This document shows, piece after piece, positions 1-5,079 of a stretch of 5,581 bases of DNA. Positions within the stretch are counted from its first letter, which is position 1; each line of letters starts with the position of its first letter. The notes below the pieces were generated by a model that worked only from the letters and a program-made list of their open reading frames with translations, was not told where the DNA came from and did no database searches. The DNA is from a bacterium. GTDB lineage: Bacteria; Patescibacteriota; Minisyncoccia; Moranbacterales; UBA2206. The position numbers were made by a program, and so were the translations under genes. The DNA lies in NCBI GenBank assembly GCA_021789395.1, contig JAJYJP010000055.1, forward strand, positions 1-5,581, given 5' to 3'.

Positions 1-22
1 AAATAAATTCAGTTCAAGGAGG

Positions 23-38
23 GGTCAAAAGTGTGACC
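23..38. repeat. Short GGTCA/TGACC palindrome upstream of the tspO-like gene
   Basis: GGTCA at 23-27 and TGACC at 34-38 form a perfect 5-bp inverted repeat around a 6-nt centre. It sits just after AAGGAGGGG (16-24), which looks like a strong Shine-Dalgarno sequence but has no real gene behind it: the GTG at 31 is followed at once by TGA. The element could be a REP-like palindrome, an operator, or the tail of whatever lies to the left. Five base pairs is little evidence, so the call is tentative. Confidence 0.25.
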
Positions 39-71
39 AGGTTTTGAAATAAGTAATTACATAATGATAAA

Positions 72-473
72 ATGAACAAATCTTACGCCTGGTATCAAAA
101 GCTGAAAAAACCAACCTGGGCGCCGCCGGGTTGGCTCTTCGGCCCGGTCTGGACGGTTTTGTATATTCTCATCGCCATATCTTTCGGCGCGGTTTTTTTG
201 GAAACGTTTGCTGGAAAATTATCTTGGCTCACCGCTCTGCCGTTTGTGCTTAATTTGATTTTTAATTTTTCTTATACTTCTTTGCAATTTGGATTGAAAA
301 ATAACTATCTGGCCTCTGTCGATATCATTTTGATTTTAGGAACATTGGTCTGGTCGCTTCTGGCGATTTATTCTTATGCCCATTGGATCGCGATTATGAA
401 TATTCCGTATTTGCTTTGGGTAAGTTTTGCCACCATTCTTCAGTTGACGGTCGCATATCTGAATAAGGAATGA
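72..473 (+). CDS. TspO/MBR family (tryptophan-rich sensory protein), four-helix short form
   Basis: This is an integral membrane protein of the TspO/MBR (translocator protein) family, whose members bind porphyrins and other hydrophobic ligands; the physiological role here is unknown. The family signature is clear: WYQKLKKPTWAPP at residues 7-19, FGPVWTVLY at 23-31, an N61/N65 helix followed by LQFGLKN (71-77), and PYLLWVSFATIL at 112-123. Four hydrophobic helices are visible at about 23-43, 50-71, 79-101 and 108-130. Canonical members are about 150-160 residues with five helices; here helix 1, which normally precedes the WY..L.KP segment, is absent. An in-frame TAA at 54-56 rules out a longer start. 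The canonical tryptophan after the N65 region is also missing (FSYTSLQF). No Shine-Dalgarno lies close to the ATG; a CATAAT box at 60-65 would start transcription almost at the ATG. The family call is firm; the function is not. Confidence 0.9.
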   Translation: MNKSYAWYQKLKKPTWAPPGWLFGPVWTVLYILIAISFGAVFLETFAGKLSWLTALPFVLNLIFNFSYTSLQFGLKNNYLASVDIILILGTLVWSLLAIYSYAHWIAIMNIPYLLWVSFATILQLTVAYLNKE

Positions 474-486
474 AATAATCTTGAGG

Positions 487-495
487 TGGTATAAT
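487..495 (+). promoter_or_regulatory. Extended -10 promoter for the VOC-protein operon
   Basis: TGGTATAAT is a perfect TATAAT (490-495) preceded by the TGn extension (487-489). No good -35 is seen about 17 bp upstream, as is usual for extended -10 promoters. Transcription would begin near 502, leaving a leader of about 27 nt before the ATG at 529. It lies in the 55-bp gap after the tspO-like gene, so the downstream pair can be expressed independently. Confidence 0.6.
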
Positions 496-528
496 GAAAT
501 AAAGACATAATTTTTAAAAAATAATCCT

Positions 529-876
529 ATGCCAAAACCGATCGGAAAATTTAATTCTATTGTCCTGGCGGTCAAGGACATGAAGAAAAGTGTTAAATTT
601 TATCGTGACGTCTTGAGCTTTGAAGTGGTCGAAAAGTATGACGAGTGGAGCGAACTTAAAGCCGGAAATTTCTATGTCGGCCTCTACGAAGGAAAACCAA
701 AACCGGCTGGCACTATATTTCCAACCATTGAAGTGAAAGATATTCAAAAGACCGCCAATGAGCTCAAGAGGAAGAAAGTGAAATTCGTGGACGAGCCGTA
801 TGAAGAAGATTACGGCTGGCTGGCAATTTTTGAAGACCCGGACGGTTATCTGTTTGAACTGTTCCAGGAAAAGTAA
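529..876 (+). CDS. VOC superfamily (glyoxalase/bleomycin-resistance fold) small protein
   Basis: A single vicinal-oxygen-chelate module of 115 residues. The usual landmarks occur in order: first strand IVLAV (11-15), helix MKKSVKFYRDVLSFEVV (18-34), the sheet through YVGLYEG (49-55), second-half strand TIEVKD (66-71), helix IQKTANELKRKKVKFV (72-87), and the closing FEDPDGYLFELFQ (101-113). Glyoxalase-type enzymes use H/E/H/E-like metal ligands at the starts of strands. Here the terminal Glu (E110) is kept, but the first-strand position is N9/S10 and the matching position in the second half is I67/E68, so the normal two His ligands are missing. That argues against a standard glyoxalase I or a metal-dependent dioxygenase and leaves a binding or unassigned role. 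The upstream promoter is at 487-495; no Shine-Dalgarno is seen. It is directly abutted by the next gene, implying one operon. Confidence 0.85.
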   Translation: MPKPIGKFNSIVLAVKDMKKSVKFYRDVLSFEVVEKYDEWSELKAGNFYVGLYEGKPKPAGTIFPTIEVKDIQKTANELKRKKVKFVDEPYEEDYGWLAIFEDPDGYLFELFQEK

Positions 877-1122
877 ATGAAAAATTTCAAGAAGACAATC
901 TATCTCATTGCGGCGATGCTTCTGGGCTTTCTGCTGGCATTCATCGTTTACGCGGAACTGGCGATTTGGCAGATCGAGCACCTATCATCGAACGGAAATA
1001 ATTTTTGGGAATTCCCGATTCTGGCGATTGTGGGAATCACCCTTTTCTATTTTATCGGCCAGCGCTGGTGGCAGATCATCTATGTCGAGCGTCGCCATTG
1101 GCAGTGGAAAAAGAAAAAATAA
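877..1122 (+). CDS. Small two-helix membrane protein, function unknown
   Basis: I do not recognise a named family. The 81-residue product has two hydrophobic segments, at about residues 8-30 and 46-62, joined by a polar loop rich in Asn/Ser (36-45). Both ends are positively charged (KNFKK at the start, WKKKK at the end), so both termini should face the cytoplasm with the loop outside. The tail after helix 2 is unusually aromatic and basic (RWW, YVERRHWQW), suited to the membrane interface. Its ATG follows the TAA of the VOC gene with no spacer, and AGGA at 866-869 gives a well-placed Shine-Dalgarno (7 nt), in contrast to the neighbouring promoter-proximal genes. Translational coupling with the VOC gene is likely. 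No terminator follows, so some read-through into the PUR gene is possible. Confidence 0.75.
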   Translation: MKNFKKTIYLIAAMLLGFLLAFIVYAELAIWQIEHLSSNGNNFWEFPILAIVGITLFYFIGQRWWQIIYVERRHWQWKKKK

Positions 1123-1124
1123 AG

Positions 1125-1133
1125 TTATCCACA
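1125..1133 (+). promoter_or_regulatory. Consensus DnaA box
   Basis: TTATCCACA matches the high-affinity DnaA box exactly. It lies 2 bp after the stop codon of the small membrane protein and ends 9 bp before the -35 element of the PUR-gene promoter, which is a place where a regulator could act. Only one perfect copy was seen in this region, so it is not by itself an origin. A 9-mer can occur by chance, so binding is unproven. Confidence 0.45.
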
Positions 1134-1142
1134 GCTCAGCTA

Positions 1143-1176
1143 TTGACAGTGATAATGACAGTGATAAAATATCACT
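1143..1176 (+). promoter_or_regulatory. Promoter with tandem 12-mer duplication and palindromic operator, driving the PUR gene
   Basis: A consensus -35, TTGACA (1143-1148), is followed after 16 bp by TAAAAT (1165-1170) with a TGn extension (1162-1164), making a strong sigma-70-type promoter with a start near 1177. The stretch is built from two perfect back-to-back copies of TGACAGTGATAA (1144-1155 and 1156-1167). AGTGATA at 1160-1166 is also mirrored by TATCACT at 1170-1176 around a 3-bp centre, giving a perfect 7-bp inverted repeat over the -10 and start site. AGTGATA half-sites therefore occur three times (1148-1154, 1160-1166, and inverted 1170-1176), the arrangement expected of a repressor operator. 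The cognate regulator is not identifiable from the window. Confidence 0.7.
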
Positions 1177-1296
1177 ATGGCTTGCTGCTAGGCTCCGTAC
1201 ACAAGAATCGGACGGCGGACAAGTCTAGGAGATCTGCAGTAACTCCGCCCTAATAACTTAATAATCAGCATCTGAGGTGCTGATACAAAAAACAAA
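1177..1296 (+). promoter_or_regulatory. Structured 5' leader of the PUR gene mRNA
   Basis: This stretch of about 120 nt between the predicted transcription start and the ATG contains three hairpins. They are a weak TCCG/CGGA stem (1194-1197/1209-1212), a perfect GGCGGA/TCCGCC stem with a 24-nt loop (1214-1219/1244-1249), and a strong 9-bp hairpin ATCAGCATC-TGA-GGTGCTGAT (1264-1284, one G-T wobble). The last ends 12 nt before the start codon. The only purine-rich Shine-Dalgarno-like bases (GAGG, 1274-1277) lie in the loop and stem of that hairpin, and the segment before ATG is A-rich. A cis-regulatory role is inferred from promoter position and structure; I do not recognise a known riboswitch class. 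Confidence 0.45.
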
Positions 1297-1533
1297 ATGC
1301 AAACGCAAAACGTGCAGGTGCAGGAAAAAGTGCACTCGCAGATGGTCAAAGCCGGCAACAAAGCCTATTTCTTCGACGTGAAGAAAGCTTCGAACGGCAG
1401 CAACTATCTGACAATTGCCGAATCGTACAAAAACAAAAACGGCGAAAAAGTGATCAATCGGCTACTGCTCTTCAAAGATCATCTTCCGGAATTCGCCGGC
1501 GCATTGGATGAAGTTAAGAAATATTTGCAATAG
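1297..1533 (+). CDS. PUR-domain (DUF3276-like) DNA/RNA-binding protein
   Basis: This is a 78-residue protein with one PUR-type repeat, the fold of Pur-alpha and bacterial single-stranded nucleic-acid-binding proteins. The signature is AGNKAYFFDVKKASNGSNYLT (residues 19-39): a strand ending in YFFDVK, a turn, a strand YLTIAES (37-43), then a third/fourth strand pair (KNGEKVINRLLLFKD, 47-61) and a C-terminal helix LPEFAGALDEVKKYLQ (63-78). The first 15 residues are Gln/Val-rich and probably flexible. One beta-beta-beta-beta-alpha repeat is half of a PUR fold, so it should act as a dimer. In Borrelia the related BpuR binds single-stranded and duplex nucleic acid and controls its own mRNA, which fits the elaborate operator and leader here. 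No Shine-Dalgarno is at normal distance from ATG. A convergent terminator follows. The family call is by motif reading; the cellular target is unknown. Confidence 0.75.
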   Translation: MQTQNVQVQEKVHSQMVKAGNKAYFFDVKKASNGSNYLTIAESYKNKNGEKVINRLLLFKDHLPEFAGALDEVKKYLQ

Positions 1534-1540
1534 AAATTAA

Positions 1541-1576
1541 AAAAGAAAAACCGTCCCGATCAACGGGGCGGTTTTT
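1541..1576. terminator. Bidirectional intrinsic terminator between PUR gene and topA
   Basis: The stem CCGTCCCG (1551-1558) and CGGGGCGG (1564-1571) closes an ATCAA loop, with one G-T wobble. It is followed by five T on the plus strand (1572-1576) and preceded by an A-rich run (1538-1550), which becomes a U-rich tract on the minus strand. It therefore ends the PUR transcript 17 nt after its stop codon and also the oppositely directed topA transcript, whose stop codon is at 1588-1590. Confidence 0.9.
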
Positions 1577-1587
1577 GTATAAAAATA

Positions 1588-3813
1588 TTATTTTTCAAAC
1601 TTGCATTCTTTGCTGGAACATTTCACTTTGCCTTTGGCGGCGAAGACTAAGAGTGAGCCGCATTTGGGGCAAGTCTCGCCGGTCGGCTTGTTCCAGACGG
1701 CGTAGTCGCAATCCGGAAAACGGTTGCAGCCGTAGAATAGTCTTCCTTTCTTGGATTTCTTCTCGACGATCTCGCCGGTGCCGCATTTGGGACATTTCAC
1801 GCCGGTCTTCTTTTCGATCTTCTTGATATTCTTGCATTCCGGATAGTTGGAGCAGCCTAAGAAACTGCCAAACCTTCCACGCTTTACGACCATCGGCGCG
1901 CCACAGACTTCGCAGATGACGCCTTTGTATTCTTCGGCTTCTGCTTTTTCTTCCGCGGTCTTTTCGGTGTATTTGCAGGTCGGATAGTTGGAGCAGGCGA
2001 TGAATTTTCCGAAGCGGCCGAATTTGACGACCAGATCGCCGCCACAGTCCGGACATTTGCGGTCCAGTTTTTCCTGGTAGTCTTCTTTCTTAACTTCCTT
2101 GGTTTTTTCTGCCAGGTTTTTGTGGAACGGTCCGTAGAAATCCCGAATGACCGGCACCCATTCCCGTTTGCCTTCGGCGATGGCGTCAAAATCTTCTTCG
2201 ATATTGGCTGTGAATTTGGTGTCGACGATGTCCGGAAAATGATCAACCAAAAGATCACTGACTAATGTGCCGATCTCCAGCGGGTATAATCTTTTTTCTT
2301 CGTTTTTGTCGACATATTTCCTTTCAATGATCGTAGAAATAGTCGGTGCATAAGTCGACGGTCGGCCGATACCGTTTTCTTCCAAAACTTTAACAAGCGT
2401 CGCTTCGCTGTAACGCGGGGGAGCGGAAGTGAATTTCTGATTGGAAATCACATCGACTAAATCCAAAGTATTTCCGATTTCAAGCGGCGGCAAAATATTT
2501 TCTTCCGTCGTTTCTCCATAAACTTTCAGATAACCGTCGAAAATCAGAGTCGAGCCGTTGGCACGCACCAAATATTTATTCTCTTTATTTTCTGCGGCAA
2601 TATCAACTTTGACTGAGGCGAATTTGGCCGGTTGCATCTGGCAGGCCATCATCCGGTTCCAGATCAATCGATATAGTCTATATTGATTATTATCGAGCGC
2701 TTCTTTAAGTTCATCGGGTGTTTTTTCCGGATAGGCCGGCCGGATAGCCTCATGCGCTTCTTGCGCGCCTTTCGATTTGGTTTTATAGAATCTCGGATTT
2801 TCCAATGTATACTCCTTGCCGAATTGGGAAGCGATCACCTTTTGGGCGGCGAGCATCGATTCCATGGAAAGGTTAACCGAGTCGGTTCGCATGTAAGTAA
2901 TGTGGCCTTCCTCATAAAGTTTCTGGGCGATCGACATTGTTTGCTTGGATGAAAAGCCTAAAATGTTGATGGCGGCTTGCTGCAAAGTGGAGGTTGTGAA
3001 CGGTGCGGGTGGCGTGCGCAAAGTTTCTTTCTTGGCGACGTTGGCAACTTTATACGCCGCGCCTTTTAGGTTGGCTAAAATTTCGTCGGCTGTTTTTTTG
3101 TCGACGATGATCGTTTGTCTGGTCTTGTAGTCGCCGGCGAAAAGTTTGAGCGTGACGGTTTTTTCGATTTTTTCTCCGTTCTTTTCGGTCAGTGCCGCTT
3201 CAAACTCTTGAGCGGAATCTTTAGCCTTTAGTCTTAAATTGATCGTCCAAAATTCTTCCGATTGGAAATTCTTAATTTCTTTTTCTCGTTCAACAATCAG
3301 ACGCAGCGCGACCGACTGAACGCGCCCGGCCGACAAGCCGCGGCGAACTTTTTTCCAGAGGAAAGGGGAGAGTTCATAACCAACCAGGCGGTCCAGAACG
3401 CGGCGCGCTTGTTGGGCGTCGACCAGATGCAGATCGATCTGGCGCGGATTTTCCAAGGCTTTTTCAATGGCGCCTTTGGTAATTTCATGGAAAACAATTC
3501 GCTTGATATTTTTTTCGTCCAAACCTAAAGCGCTGACTAAATGCCAAGAAATAGCTTCTCCTTCGCGGTCTTCGTCAGTTGCCAGGATCACGCCTTCGGC
3601 CTGGTCGGCCAACTCCTTGAGTTCTTCGACGCGCGGTTTGGCTTTGGTTGGAATAGTATATTCCGGTTCGAAATCGTGCTTGATGTCAATGCCCATCTTT
3701 TTGGTAGGCAGATCGCGCACGTGGCCATAAGAAGATTTAACTTTGTAGTTTTTTCCCAAAAATTTGCCTATGGTTTTGGCTTTGGTTGGGGATTCAACTA
3801 TGACTAATTTCAT
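1588..3813 (-). CDS. topA: DNA topoisomerase I (type IA)
   Basis: This cytoplasmic enzyme relaxes negative supercoils by nicking one strand and passing the other, using Mg2+ and a 5'-phosphotyrosine intermediate. The full 741-residue chain is present. The TOPRIM domain opens at MKLVIVESPTKAKTI with E7 and K11, and the D80-x-D82-x-E84 metal motif sits in ATDEDREGE (78-86). SAGRVQSVALRLIVERE follows at 161-177. The catalytic tyrosine is Y307 in ITYMRTDS (305-312), with R309 beside it, and H354 lies in QEAHEAIRP (351-359). GIGRPSTYAPTI (481-492) is also typical. The C-terminus carries four Cys4 modules: C587/590/607/613, C634/637/654/660, C674/677/696/702 and C715/718/732/737. The first three are standard; the last is compact. 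No Shine-Dalgarno precedes ATG; the upstream spacer is very AT-rich. dprA lies upstream in the same direction, a common bacterial pairing. Confidence 0.98.
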   Translation of the reverse strand: MKLVIVESPTKAKTIGKFLGKNYKVKSSYGHVRDLPTKKMGIDIKHDFEPEYTIPTKAKPRVEELKELADQAEGVILATDEDREGEAISWHLVSALGLDEKNIKRIVFHEITKGAIEKALENPRQIDLHLVDAQQARRVLDRLVGYELSPFLWKKVRRGLSAGRVQSVALRLIVEREKEIKNFQSEEFWTINLRLKAKDSAQEFEAALTEKNGEKIEKTVTLKLFAGDYKTRQTIIVDKKTADEILANLKGAAYKVANVAKKETLRTPPAPFTTSTLQQAAINILGFSSKQTMSIAQKLYEEGHITYMRTDSVNLSMESMLAAQKVIASQFGKEYTLENPRFYKTKSKGAQEAHEAIRPAYPEKTPDELKEALDNNQYRLYRLIWNRMMACQMQPAKFASVKVDIAAENKENKYLVRANGSTLIFDGYLKVYGETTEENILPPLEIGNTLDLVDVISNQKFTSAPPRYSEATLVKVLEENGIGRPSTYAPTISTIIERKYVDKNEEKRLYPLEIGTLVSDLLVDHFPDIVDTKFTANIEEDFDAIAEGKREWVPVIRDFYGPFHKNLAEKTKEVKKEDYQEKLDRKCPDCGGDLVVKFGRFGKFIACSNYPTCKYTEKTAEEKAEAEEYKGVICEVCGAPMVVKRGRFGSFLGCSNYPECKNIKKIEKKTGVKCPKCGTGEIVEKKSKKGRLFYGCNRFPDCDYAVWNKPTGETCPKCGSLLVFAAKGKVKCSSKECKFEK

Positions 3814-3918
3814 GAATTTTGGATTAATAATTTTTAATTTTGAACCAAATCTGAATTTTTAAAATTATAAATTAATTAATTAGAAATTGATTAGAAATTT
3901 AAAATTAAAAATTGGAAA
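3814..3918 (-). promoter_or_regulatory. AT-rich topA upstream spacer with phased repeats and candidate -10 boxes
   Basis: This 105-bp gap between dprA and topA is almost free of G and C. It holds minus-strand TATAAT boxes at 3864-3869 and (overlapping the dprA stop) 3918-3923, but neither has a convincing -35. ATTAGAAATT occurs at 3879-3888 and 3890-3899, with a near copy ATTGGAAATT at 3911-3920; the starts are 11 and 21 bp apart, close to one and two helical turns. A perfect 13-bp inverted repeat, AATTTTTAATTTT at 3829-3841 against 3901-3913, flanks most of the spacer. Low complexity makes such matches easier by chance. The likely role is topA promotion, perhaps through DNA curvature. Confidence 0.4.
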
Positions 3919-5013
3919 TTATAATGATATGTAATTCTGTCCGCCGATATTTTTCACCCAGCCTTTCATTTCCATTAACGCCAGATGGCCGGAAACAGTT
4001 GCAGTTCCCAGTTTAGATAGTTTTGAGATATTGTCAATGTGAAGCGGATCGCTTCCTAAAATTTTCAGTAATATTTCTTCTTCGGGATTGTCCGGAATTT
4101 TTGGAGTATTACCTGCAGTCCGGGTATTTTCGTTCAGGTTTAGTTCTTCCAAAATATCTTTGACATTGGTCACGACTTTGGCGCCGCTTTTTATCAGGCT
4201 GTTGGTGCCGCCCGATTGGGCGGAAAAGATGGAGCCGGGTACGGCGAAGACCTCTCGGTTAAATTCCAAAGCTAGATCGGCCGTGATGAGAGAGCCGCTC
4301 TTTTCACCCGCCTCGATAACAAGCGTTCCGGCGGAGAGGCCGGCGATGATTCGGTTGCGGGCGGGAAAATTTCCGGGTGCGGCTGCAGTTTCGATAGGAA
4401 ATTCGCTCACGAGCGCGCCGTTTTCCGCAATCTCTTGGGAAAGGTTGAAATTAGCGCGGGGATAGATGCTTTTATCGTCCAGACTGTTGCCCAAAACGGC
4501 CACGGTTTTGCCGCCGGCGCCTAAGGCACTACGGTGGGCGATGGCGTCAATGCCCAGCGCCATCCCGCTTACTACCGTTATGCCGGCTGCTGCCAGGTCG
4601 TGGGCCAAAGCCGTGGCGGCCTGCGCGCCGTAAGAAGTAAATTTGCGCGAGCCGACGATTGAAATCATCGGTGCGCTGTTTAAATCAAAATCTCCTTTCT
4701 TATATATAATGTAGGGAGGATTGGGAATTTCTTGCAGAAGGCGGGGATAGGCGGAGTCTTCCAGTGTGATTATTTCAATTCTTTCTTTTTCCAATTTTTC
4801 CCATTCCTGTTCGGGATCAATCGTTTTTCTTTCTTGGAACAATTTTTCACTGACGGCATTGCCGACTTTGCTGGCTTTTAGGTCGGAAAGGCCGGCGTGC
4901 CAGATATTTTCCGGTGTTTCGAAAAAATTCAAAAGCAATTTCATCCTTTGCGGTCCGACCCCGTTGATTTTATTAAGTGCGTTTAAGTACTTGAGCTGGT
5001 TTTTATTTTGCAT
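3919..5013 (-). CDS. dprA: DNA-processing protein DprA/Smf
   Basis: DprA binds single-stranded DNA entering by natural transformation and loads RecA onto it in the cytoplasm. The 364-residue product is complete and has the usual three parts: an N-terminal helix-hairpin-helix-like region (LNALNKINGVGPQRMKLLL, about 10-28); the Rossmann-like core with IVGSRKFTSYG (119-129), VSGMALGIDAIAH (148-160), FPARNRIIAGLS (216-227), EAGEKSGSLITA (234-245) and GGTNSLIKSGA (268-278); and a C-terminal winged-helix domain (about 309-364, NISKLSKLGTATVSGHLALMEMKGWV). All core motifs look intact, so a working protein is expected. No Shine-Dalgarno precedes ATG. The predicted promoter (-10 at 5024-5029) would start the transcript only about 4 nt before ATG, suggesting a nearly leaderless mRNA. 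topA follows on the same strand. Confidence 0.97.
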   Translation of the reverse strand: MQNKNQLKYLNALNKINGVGPQRMKLLLNFFETPENIWHAGLSDLKASKVGNAVSEKLFQERKTIDPEQEWEKLEKERIEIITLEDSAYPRLLQEIPNPPYIIYKKGDFDLNSAPMISIVGSRKFTSYGAQAATALAHDLAAAGITVVSGMALGIDAIAHRSALGAGGKTVAVLGNSLDDKSIYPRANFNLSQEIAENGALVSEFPIETAAAPGNFPARNRIIAGLSAGTLVIEAGEKSGSLITADLALEFNREVFAVPGSIFSAQSGGTNSLIKSGAKVVTNVKDILEELNLNENTRTAGNTPKIPDNPEEEILLKILGSDPLHIDNISKLSKLGTATVSGHLALMEMKGWVKNIGGQNYISL

Positions 5014-5023
5014 CTTGCTGTAA

Positions 5024-5051
5024 ATTTTAACATAGGTTGAGCAATTGACAA
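5024..5051 (-). promoter_or_regulatory. Predicted dprA promoter
   Basis: On the minus strand, TTGTCA (complement of 5046-5051) is followed after 16 bp by TAAAAT (complement of 5024-5029) with a TGn extension (5032-5030). Initiation would fall near 5017, about 4 nt from the dprA ATG at 5013. Its -35 overlaps the -35 of the opposite-facing promoter at 5045-5073. Confidence 0.5.
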
Positions 5052-5073
5052 AAAAATATTAATTTGATATGTT
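5045..5073 (+). promoter_or_regulatory. Predicted promoter of the intergenic RNA gene
   Basis: A consensus TTGACA (5045-5050) and TATGTT (5068-5073) are separated by 17 bp, with a TGn extension (5065-5067) before the -10. The start would be near 5080. There is no plus-strand protein gene downstream inside the window, only a structured segment and then a terminator, which points to a non-coding transcript. The -35 is shared back-to-back with the dprA promoter. Confidence 0.5.
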
Positions 5074-5079
5074 GTCATA

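Noticed and set aside
64..75. Four-codon ORF (ATG ATA AAA TGA) overlapping the tspO-like start
   Set aside because: No SD and too short; expected by chance in AT-rich sequence.
471..473. TGA of the tspO-like gene read as glycine (Gracilibacteria-type code)
   Set aside because: Read-through adds only seven codons before TAA and no conserved residues; the large genes contain no in-frame TGA, so the standard bacterial code fits.
514..981. 155-codon minus-strand ORF opposite the VOC gene
   Set aside because: It is antisense to a recognisable VOC gene and its translation resembles no family; it is a shadow.
908..1228. 106-codon plus-strand ORF overlapping the small membrane protein
   Set aside because: Its product is Arg/Ser/Trp-rich without domain character, it overlaps a well-placed SD-led gene in another frame, and it crosses the promoter region.
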